DNA from: CAZRIE01 sp964600075 | Lineage (GTDB): Bacteria > Bacteroidota > Bacteroidia > Flavobacteriales > Flavobacteriaceae | NCBI GenBank assembly: GCA_964600075.1 | Contig: CAZRIE010000016.1 | Coordinates: 1-49,844, forward strand | DNA: 49,844 bases | Direction: 5' to 3' | In this document: in pieces, positions 43,853 to 49,844 of the stretch | Layout of the letters: each line of letters opens with the position of its first letter | How positions within the stretch are numbered: position 1 is the first letter of the stretch | The notes under the pieces: generated by a model | What the model was told of the DNA's origin: nothing | Databases searched by the model: none | Seen by the model: the letters and a program-made list of their open reading frames with translations, nothing else | Made by a program: the position numbers and the translations under genes

Positions 43853-44185
43853 ATGGGTTTAAAGGATTTGAGAAAGAAAAAATGGTTCAGTCTACTCACA
43901 AACATGTACATTCTGGTGCTTACCGCTTTTGTGATTTGGATGCTATTTTTCGACACCAACTCATTGCTCATACACTTAGAACTCAAGAAACAGATCAATA
44001 AGCTCGAAAAGCAACAGGAATTTCTGAGAGAAGAAATTGCAAACGACAAGAAAATTCTTGAAAAGCTATCAGACCCGGAAGAGCTTGAAAAATTCGCCCG
44101 TGAACACTATTATCTCAAGAAAAAAAACGAAGAAATATACTTGATAGAGTACGAGGATAGTTTGAAGCTAAAGAATAAGGATTAG
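43853..44185 (+). CDS. FtsB/DivIC-family septum formation initiator
   Basis: A 110-residue bitopic membrane protein. A short basic cytosolic tail (MGLKDLRKKKW) is followed by one membrane segment (about residues 18-36), a coiled coil (about 42-72, KKQINKLEKQQEFLREEI) and the small C-terminal block SDPEELEKFAREHYYLKKKNEEIYLIEY found in FtsB/DivIC. Such proteins join the FtsL/FtsQ complex that activates septal cell-wall synthesis. It is co-transcribed with udk, a common arrangement in Flavobacteriaceae. Confidence 0.9.
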   Translation: MGLKDLRKKKWFSLLTNMYILVLTAFVIWMLFFDTNSLLIHLELKKQINKLEKQQEFLREEIANDKKILEKLSDPEELEKFAREHYYLKKKNEEIYLIEYEDSLKLKNKD

Positions 44186-44383
44186 GCCATGAGTAATACG
44201 CGTTAAAAAAATAATATTCTTCAATTATAAGCCTATTTTGCCCTTCACACTTTAACCTTAACTTCATTTCCTCCGCCTTAACGAACTTTAACGCAGATTA
44301 GGATAGTTATTCACTTGGTGTTAACAAAATGGTTTCAATGGCATCGTAAATAATCGTATTTTTACCCCTAATCTAGACGGATA

Positions 44384-45157
44384 ATGGGCAAGATAATTGC
44401 TATTGCAAATCAAAAGGGAGGGGTAGGAAAAACCACTACAACGATTAATTTAGCCGCTTCTCTCGGTGTATTGGAAAAGAAGGTGCTCTTAATCGATGCA
44501 GACCCGCAGGCGAACGCGACTTCAGGCTTGGGCATAGAGGTTGAAAATGTAGAATTTGGTACGTACCAATTACTGGAGCATACCAAGACGGCACAAGAAA
44601 CTATTATTGCCACCGATTCCCCTAACTTAGATCTTATCCCCGCGCATATCGATCTAGTCGCCATTGAAATCGAACTGGTAGATAAAGACGAGCGGGAATA
44701 CATGATGAAAAAGGCGATATCCCATTTGCGCGATACTTATGACTACATTCTTATCGATTGCGCACCATCATTGGGCCTATTAACTTTAAATGCATTAACT
44801 GCCGCTGATGCGGTAATCATTCCGATACAATGCGAGTATTTTGCACTTGAAGGCCTCGGTAAACTCTTGAACACCATAAAAAGCATTCAGAAAATTCATA
44901 ATCCCGATTTAGATATCGAAGGCATGTTGTTAACGATGTACGATTCTAGATTACGGCTGTCGAACCAAGTGGTTGAAGAGGTACGCAAACATTTTGCCGA
45001 TATGGTATTCGATACTATTATACAGCGCAACGTGCGCCTCAGTGAAGCGCCTAGTTATGGTGAAAGCATTATCAAATATGATGCGAGCAGTAAAGGTGCG
45101 GCCAACTATCTGAACTTGGCCAATGAGGTTGTAAAGAAAAACAAAGAGATAGCCTAA
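44384..45157 (+). CDS. parA: ParA/Soj chromosome-partitioning ATPase
   Basis: A 257-residue deviant Walker-A ATPase. KGGVGKTTTTINLA (about residues 11-24) is the nucleotide loop with the signature lysine. LLIDADPQANATSGLG and DYILIDCAPSLGLLTLNAL are the Walker A' and B regions. ParA binds DNA non-specifically and moves ParB-parS complexes apart. The stop codon overlaps the parB ATG by one base. The 198-base gap before it (44186-44383) holds a weak -7-like TATTTTTA at 44357 and no gene. Confidence 0.95.
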   Translation: MGKIIAIANQKGGVGKTTTTINLAASLGVLEKKVLLIDADPQANATSGLGIEVENVEFGTYQLLEHTKTAQETIIATDSPNLDLIPAHIDLVAIEIELVDKDEREYMMKKAISHLRDTYDYILIDCAPSLGLLTLNALTAADAVIIPIQCEYFALEGLGKLLNTIKSIQKIHNPDLDIEGMLLTMYDSRLRLSNQVVEEVRKHFADMVFDTIIQRNVRLSEAPSYGESIIKYDASSKGAANYLNLANEVVKKNKEIA

Positions 45158-46059
45158 TGGCGAGAGCAACTAAAAAACAGGCTTTAGGTCGGGGACTTTC
45201 TGCTCTTTTAAAAGACCCGGAGAACGATATTCAATCCGCGGCAGATAAGAATGCCGACAAAGTTGTTGGTAATATTGTCGAATTGGATGTCGAAGCCATT
45301 GAAGTAAACCCATTTCAACCACGTTCTAACTTTAACGATGAAGCACTTCATGAATTGGCTACATCCATAAGGGAACTTGGTGTTATTCAGCCCATCACAG
45401 TACGAAAGCTTGATTTCAACAAATTCCAGCTTGTTTCAGGAGAACGTCGCTATCGCGCATCGCGCTTGGTTGGCCTGAAAACGATTCCGGCTTACATTCG
45501 TATCGCCAATGATCAAGAGTCATTAGAAATGGCCTTGGTGGAAAACATCCAGCGCCAAGATCTGGATCCTATTGAGATTGCACTTTCTTACCAACGACTG
45601 ATTGATGAAATTCAATTGACTCAAGAAAAACTGAGTAATCGCGTGGGCAAAAAGCGCTCTACTATAACCAACTATATGCGATTGCTGCGGTTAGATCCAA
45701 TTATACAAACCGGTATCCGCGACGGATTTCTTAGTATGGGGCACGGCCGAGCTTTGGTAAACATCGACAAAAAAGCAGACCAGATCTCACTTTATGAAAA
45801 AATCGTCGGTCAAAACCTCTCGGTTCGTGAAACCGAACGTGCAGTCAAAGCCTATCATCAGGGTTCTGACATCGAAAAAAGCTTGAAAACAGTAAACAAA
45901 ACTCCCGAATTTGCACAAGGAAACATTGAAGAATTCACCAACCATCTTTCCGTTAAGGTTGCTATCTCGGCTTCCGAAAAGGGCAGCGGAAAAATAACAA
46001 TCCCGTTCCACTCCAAGGAAGAGTTTAAACGAATCAAAAAATTGATCTTAGGTGAGTAA
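45157..46059 (+). CDS. parB: ParB/Spo0J chromosome-partitioning protein
   Basis: A 300-residue CTP-dependent DNA clamp that binds parS. Domain order: a basic N-tail with KKQALGRGLSALL (ParA contact, residues about 6-18), the N-terminal CTPase domain with NPFQPR and GERRYRAS, VENIQRQDLDPIEIA, a helix-turn-helix near KLSNRVGKKRSTITNYMRLLRL, and a C-terminal dimer domain ending KEEFKRIKKLI. The next gene overlaps its end by eight bases. No good match to the parS palindrome was seen by eye in the window. Confidence 0.95.
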   Translation: MARATKKQALGRGLSALLKDPENDIQSAADKNADKVVGNIVELDVEAIEVNPFQPRSNFNDEALHELATSIRELGVIQPITVRKLDFNKFQLVSGERRYRASRLVGLKTIPAYIRIANDQESLEMALVENIQRQDLDPIEIALSYQRLIDEIQLTQEKLSNRVGKKRSTITNYMRLLRLDPIIQTGIRDGFLSMGHGRALVNIDKKADQISLYEKIVGQNLSVRETERAVKAYHQGSDIEKSLKTVNKTPEFAQGNIEEFTNHLSVKVAISASEKGSGKITIPFHSKEEFKRIKKLILGE

Positions 46060-46690
46060 ATCCCTAGTTACATTATTTTTTTTCGGACTTTTTGCGATGG
46101 TCATTAAGGCCCAAGAAGAAGTTCCTCAAAATCAAGAGGTCGATTCCCTTCAGATAGATTTGAAACAAGAAGGCATTGTCGTTATTGACACATTAAAGTC
46201 GAAAAAAGTAGGCATCAATCCATTAGCACCGAGTAAAGCGGCTTTTTATTCCGCCGCATTCCCAGGGCTTGGGCAAATCTACAACAAACGCTATTGGAAA
46301 GTTCCTATCGTTTATGGAGCCATCGGGGCGTCCATTTATGGCTATATATGGAACGATCAGCGTTACGACCGTGTACGAACCGCTTTTAAAAGAAGATTAG
46401 CAGGTTTTACAGACGATGAATTTTATGACCCTTTTGGTACTGGTACCGGCCCACTTATAGATTTGGAAGATCTACAAAACGAACAAGAAAAGTTTCAACG
46501 GGACCGAGACCTTTTATTATTGCTCACTATTGCGCTATATGCCCTGAATATAGTAGATGCTAACGTAGATGCCCATTTAAAGCAGTTCAACGTTGATGAT
46601 GATTTGAGTTTTGATATGGAACCGTTTATAGGCCTCGACCCCATAACCAATAGCCCAAATTATGGAATGGCGGTGGTGATAAAATTCTAG
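46052..46690 (+). CDS. DUF5683 membrane protein
   Basis: A 212-residue protein with a signal-like N-terminus (residues 1-20), a low-complexity acidic stretch, then the DUF5683 domain: LAPSKAAFYSAAFPGLGQIYNKRYWKVPIVYGAIGAS (in parts), a hydrophobic pair of segments, and LLLLTIALYALNIVDANVDAHL. The function is unknown. It starts with GTG inside the end of parB, so translation is coupled. Its place between parB and dapB is conserved in Flavobacteriaceae. Confidence 0.85.
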   Translation: MSKSLVTLFFFGLFAMVIKAQEEVPQNQEVDSLQIDLKQEGIVVIDTLKSKKVGINPLAPSKAAFYSAAFPGLGQIYNKRYWKVPIVYGAIGASIYGYIWNDQRYDRVRTAFKRRLAGFTDDEFYDPFGTGTGPLIDLEDLQNEQEKFQRDRDLLLLLTIALYALNIVDANVDAHLKQFNVDDDLSFDMEPFIGLDPITNSPNYGMAVVIKF

Positions 46691-46723
46691 TAATCAGTAA
46701 TCAGTAATCAGTAATCAGTAATC
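46689..46723. repeat. Five perfect copies of the heptamer AGTAATC
   Basis: A 35-base tandem array of five identical seven-base units starts in the last two bases of the DUF5683 stop codon. It lies in the 191-base gap before dapB, well upstream of the dapB start. Copy number may vary between strains by slippage, with no effect on a reading frame. The rest of the gap is AT-rich and appears non-coding. Confidence 0.85.
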
Positions 46724-46881
46724 GAGGAAAAGATTCCGTAGATTTTATCAACTCACAAACCGATAAACTTATAAACACAATAACTCGATACCTGAACAAC
46801 CTAATAACCCGGACAGATTGCTGCCGGAGTTTATCATGAGCAGGGTCGAAGGGCCGTAATGACAATAAAAATAGCATACCC

Positions 46882-47583
46882 ATGAACATAGCATTATTCG
46901 GATACGGAAAAATGGGGCGAATGATCGAACAGATCGCCCAGAGTAGAAATCACACTATAGTAGCCAAAATCGATTTGGATACCGAGACCATTGATTTCTC
47001 GAATATGGATGTTGCCATCGATTTTAGCATGCCCGAAGCCGCCTTTGGGAACATTACCAAATGTTTTGAGCATGGTGTACCCGTTATATCGGGTACTACC
47101 GGATGGCTCGAAAACTACGATGAGGCCATAGCCCTATGCCAGCAAGAAAAAGGAGCTTTTATTTATGCATCGAACTTTAGCTTGGGCGTAAACGTATTTT
47201 TTGAACTGAACCGGTATTTGGCAAAAATGATGCGTAATCTGAACCAATACGAAATTTCCATGGAAGAGATACACCATACCCAAAAATTGGACGCGCCCAG
47301 TGGAACTGCAATTACACTTGCCGAAGGCATTATCGAAAACAGTGACCACAAAGCTTGGAAGTTGGCTCATGCATCAGACGGAGAATTCCCAATTGCTTCA
47401 AAAAGAATAGGCAACACGCCAGGTACGCACACTGTTGAGTATAGTAGCGAGGTCGATAGCATCGAAATAAAACATACCGCGCATAACAGGGAAGGCTTTG
47501 CCCTTGGTGCTGTGATAGCCGCCGAGTGGATAGTTGGAAAAACAGGGGTTTTTACTATGAAAGATGTGTTAAACCTAGGTTAA
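46882..47583 (+). CDS. dapB: 4-hydroxy-tetrahydrodipicolinate reductase
   Basis: A 233-residue DapB that reduces 4-hydroxy-tetrahydrodipicolinate with NAD(P)H in lysine and meso-diaminopimelate synthesis. It has GYGKMGRMIE at the dinucleotide fold (about residues 7-16), ISGTTGW, the substrate loop EEIHHTQKLDAPSGTAI with the catalytic His and Lys, and VEYSSEVDSIEIKHTAHNREGFALGA. It is shorter than E. coli DapB (273), as usual in Bacteroidota. DAP made here supplies peptidoglycan, the polymer recycled by the cluster 10 kb away. Confidence 0.95.
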   Translation: MNIALFGYGKMGRMIEQIAQSRNHTIVAKIDLDTETIDFSNMDVAIDFSMPEAAFGNITKCFEHGVPVISGTTGWLENYDEAIALCQQEKGAFIYASNFSLGVNVFFELNRYLAKMMRNLNQYEISMEEIHHTQKLDAPSGTAITLAEGIIENSDHKAWKLAHASDGEFPIASKRIGNTPGTHTVEYSSEVDSIEIKHTAHNREGFALGAVIAAEWIVGKTGVFTMKDVLNLG

Positions 47584-47648
47584 CGGAGGCAGTATTTTCG
47601 CGAGATTTAAGCTTATTTGCAGTATACCAATATCATTAAGACAAACAA

Positions 47649-49346
47649 ATGAACGTAACACAGTGGCTATTATTTATTCTGATTATTCAAATCATCCATT
47701 TTTTAGGAACTTGGAAACTGTACGTGAAAGCCGGTAGAAAGGCATGGGAAGCTGCTATTCCCATTTATAATGCCATCGTTTTGATGAAAATCATTAATCG
47801 CCCTACTTGGTGGACTATTCTCCTCTTTATTCCAATTATCAACCTTTTGATGTTTCCCATTCTTTGGATCGAGACCATACGAAGTTTCGGCCGAAGTAGC
47901 CTTCTGGAAACGTGGTTGGTCGTTCTCACCTTCGGTTTTTATGTCTATTACGTGAACTATGCTCTCGATGTTAAATACGTAGAAGACCGTAGTTTGCACC
48001 CAAGAACAGCTATGGGTGAATGGGTCAGTTCTATAGCATTTGCTGTGATAGCGGCAACTTTGGTACACACCTATTTTATTCAGCCCTACGTGATTCCGAC
48101 ACCTTCATTGGAAAGAACATTGCGTGTTGGTGATTTATTGTTCGTAAGTAAATTCCATTATGGGGCAAGAACTCCCATGACGACTGTTGCCGCACCAATG
48201 GTACATGACACGTTGCCATTAGCGGGTGTGAAATCATATCTAAGCAAACCGCAACTCCCCTATTTCCGATTGCCCGGTTTTACCAAAGTAGACCGTAATG
48301 ATATTGTTGTTTTTAGCTGGCCTGCCGACACGGTGCGTCAGTTTTTCAAGAAAGAGGCCGGTGTTGACAAGCCTATAGACAAGAAATCAAACTATGTAAA
48401 ACGTTGTGTAGGTATTCCGGGGGATTCGTTGGCCGTTATCGACGGCTATGTCTATATCAATGGGAAGCAATTGGTGCTTCCGGATAGGGCTAAACCACAG
48501 TACGATTATATGATTCATGCCAACAAAGGGGTGTCTTCAAAGGTTTTGCAGAAGATAGGTGTAATGGACTTCGACAGAAAGTATATTTCCAGTCCAATAA
48601 ATCAAGTCCAGTTCGATGCCATAAAAAAATACTTAATCTATACGGAAAGAATAGACGGTGGAAAGATTGCTTTGTACTCGAAATCCACCGGTATTCCGAT
48701 GAATGTTATTCGAAATCAACGTTTGGCCCTTACCGAAGAAACTTCAAGGTCTCGTAGAGGCGCACTTACCGATGAAATGGTAGCGGCGTTACAAAAAGAA
48801 TCTTCGATTGATTCTGTTGTTCGTGAGGCAGATACAAAAGGTGCGGCCGGACGAAATAATTTTCCTCAAAACCCCAGCTATCCATGGAACTATGATCAAT
48901 TGGGGCCTATCTATATTCCCGAAAAAGGAAAGACTGTTGCCCTTACTGTGGAAACTTTGCCGTTGTACAAAAAAATTATTCGTGAGTACGAAGGCAACAC
49001 GGTGAGCGCCTCGGGAAACCAAATTATGTTGAACGGACAGGTGTCAGATTCATACACCTTCAAACAAGACTACTATTGGATGATGGGCGACAACCGCGAC
49101 CACTCAGAAGACAGCCGTGCATGGGGCTATGTACCCGAAAACCATATCGTGGGTACGCCGATATTTATCTGGCTGAGCGTTGATAATTTCAATCAAGGAA
49201 TTCTTAAATGGCGTCCACGTTGGGACCGTATCTTCACTACCGTAAATGGCGAGGGAGAACCAGTATCGTATTTCAGATACTTCTTGATTGCCTTAGTGGC
49301 CTATTTTGTGGGCAGTTGGCTTTGGAGAAAAAAGACGAGTAAATAA
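47649..49346 (+). CDS. lepB: Signal peptidase I, Bacteroidota long form
   Basis: A 565-residue membrane serine peptidase that removes signal peptides. Residues 1-110 form an extra multi-span region (DUF5684-like). One more membrane segment (about 127-143) precedes the catalytic domain: nucleophile S153 in IPTPSLERTL and general base K251 in YVKRCVGIPGDS, then MMGDNRDHSEDSRAWGYV. A large insertion of about 200 residues lies between the last two blocks, and there is a C-terminal membrane helix. Only the pair S153/K251 is catalytic. It follows dapB by 65 bases. The serine context PTPSLERTL differs from the usual PTSSMEPTL. Confidence 0.94.
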   Translation: MNVTQWLLFILIIQIIHFLGTWKLYVKAGRKAWEAAIPIYNAIVLMKIINRPTWWTILLFIPIINLLMFPILWIETIRSFGRSSLLETWLVVLTFGFYVYYVNYALDVKYVEDRSLHPRTAMGEWVSSIAFAVIAATLVHTYFIQPYVIPTPSLERTLRVGDLLFVSKFHYGARTPMTTVAAPMVHDTLPLAGVKSYLSKPQLPYFRLPGFTKVDRNDIVVFSWPADTVRQFFKKEAGVDKPIDKKSNYVKRCVGIPGDSLAVIDGYVYINGKQLVLPDRAKPQYDYMIHANKGVSSKVLQKIGVMDFDRKYISSPINQVQFDAIKKYLIYTERIDGGKIALYSKSTGIPMNVIRNQRLALTEETSRSRRGALTDEMVAALQKESSIDSVVREADTKGAAGRNNFPQNPSYPWNYDQLGPIYIPEKGKTVALTVETLPLYKKIIREYEGNTVSASGNQIMLNGQVSDSYTFKQDYYWMMGDNRDHSEDSRAWGYVPENHIVGTPIFIWLSVDNFNQGILKWRPRWDRIFTTVNGEGEPVSYFRYFLIALVAYFVGSWLWRKKTSK

Positions 49347-49367
49347 GAGGCTGTTGGCAAGAAAAGA

Positions 49368-49420
49368 TTTGAAAACAAAACTATTTTCAAATCCGCCTGC
49401 CGGACGGAGAGGTTTTCAAA
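49368..49420. repeat. TTTTCAAA repeats and weak hairpin after lepB
   Basis: TTTGAAAA (49368-49375) pairs with TTTTCAAA (49384-49391), and TTTTCAAA recurs at 49413-49420. The hairpin is 22 bases past the lepB stop and could be a weak terminator, but no T-run follows. Confidence 0.3.
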
Positions 49421-49443
49421 TTGTACATTTTTAAATTACCCAA

Positions 49444-49821
49444 ATAATCTCCTTCGAAGAAGCACACAAAAAAGTTCTCGAACACCTATTAAAATTTGGA
49501 AACGAACTTGTTTCGCTGCTTGAGAGTGTAGGCTGTATTCTTGCTGAAGATATCAAGGCCGGCAGTGACTATCTGCCTTTCAACCGCTCTAAAAAGGATG
49601 GTATTGCAGTACAATTCTCCGCTATTGAAAAGCAAACCGTTGTTTTAGCGGAACCCTTACAACGACACCCAACACTAACGCTTTTTCTTCAAGTAAAAAC
49701 CGGATAGCGAGAAGCCCGACTGTATGCCAAATTGGTTCGAGGCAACGATTCTGGCGATTTGATTAATTTGGCACAGGCTGATGGGTTTGTTTGTTTCCAG
49801 CTAGTGAGCAGCAACTCTTAG
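49444..49821 (+). pseudogene. moeA: Decayed, internally deleted moeA (molybdopterin molybdotransferase)
   Basis: One frame carries both ends of a MoeA protein and lacks the middle. The N-terminal part, ISFEEAHKKVLEHLL...SVGCILAEDIKAG...PFNRSKKDGIA, is the classic MoeA start. Soon after SAIEKQ it jumps to a C-terminal part, HPTLTLFLQVKTG, then a TAG (49705-49707), then ARLYAKLVRGNDSGDLINLAQADGF, the classic MoeA end, and a second TAG at 49819. About 250 residues of an expected ~390 are missing, an in-frame stop interrupts the rest, and the start codon is ATA or ATC rather than ATG. MoeA inserts molybdate into molybdopterin. Loss here suggests molybdoenzymes were abandoned or that another copy exists. 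Confidence 0.82.
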
Positions 49822-49844
49822 AAGATTCAATTTTAGATTTTAGT

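Noticed and set aside
44186..46059. parS site next to parAB
   Set aside because: No sequence near the consensus TGTTTCACGTGAAACA was found by eye, either here or elsewhere in the window; a computed search with mismatches would be decisive.
46689..46723. Phase-variation switch for dapB
   Set aside because: The repeats end about 160 bases before the dapB start and do not lie between recognisable promoter elements.

Overview
The window is chromosomal DNA of a marine-type Flavobacteriaceae bacterium (phylum Bacteroidota). Four things point there: a giant SprB-like protein ending in a type IX secretion (T9SS) type B sorting domain; the gene string parA-parB-DUF5683-dapB-lepB, with the large Bacteroidota form of signal peptidase; promoter boxes of the form TAnnTTTG; and lineage-typical families (DUF4159, DUF4212, a PG_1098-like methyltransferase, a NagB/PIG-L fusion). 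I see no rRNA, tRNA, CRISPR array, prophage or intact insertion sequence. No gene-free stretch exceeds 300 bases; the longest are 3578-3862 and 42958-43238.

Layout. 90-470: ridA. 624-3577 (minus): pfkA and gap in one operon, a terminator, then a BadF-type N-acetylglucosamine kinase. 3863-8356 (minus): tamB, divergent from tsaD and overlapping its 5' region. 8397-14152: tsaD, rsmE, a DUF1223 gene, a DUF4159 gene, an AI-2E/PerM-type transporter and a methyltransferase. 14322-25542 (minus): a 2,941-residue T9SS cargo protein closed by a strong terminator, then an esterase-sulfatase pair. 25678-27356: a PQQ-type sugar dehydrogenase and a small cytochrome c. 27360-37552: a peptidoglycan-recycling regulon. 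37618-41708: a DUF4212/sodium-solute symporter pair and acetyl-CoA synthetase. 41740-42957 (minus): a Bcr/CflA exporter. 43239-49346: udk, a FtsB/DivIC-like gene, parA, parB, a DUF5683 gene, dapB and lepB. 49444-49821: a decayed moeA pseudogene.

The most coherent system is at 27360-37552. deoR and murQ read left. A six-gene operon reads right: nagB/PIG-L fusion, nitrilase, GHL10 lipoprotein, ampG-like permease, nagZ-like GH3, anmK. The shared intergenic region holds two TAnnTTTG boxes and a pair of 18-bp direct repeats 22 bp apart, a plausible operator for the DeoR protein. Inferred route: the GHL10 lipoprotein cuts glycan outside, AmpG imports muropeptides, NagZ splits off GlcNAc, AnmK and MurQ turn anhydroMurNAc into GlcNAc-6-P, and the fusion protein would deacetylate and deaminate it to fructose-6-P. 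The GlcNAc kinase, PfkA and GAPDH at the left end, and the acetate genes just right of the operon, fit as downstream steps. There is no separate nagA. The deaminase half of the fusion lacks one of the four catalytic residues known from E. coli, and the nitrilase has no known job in recycling. These are the main open questions here.

Several gene starts were moved from the longest open frame on family or promoter grounds (ridA, tsaD, DUF1223, DUF4159, sulfatase, deoR, nagB, GHL10, symporter, acs, exporter, udk). tamB has no ATG, GTG or TTG codon far enough upstream to encode its membrane anchor.
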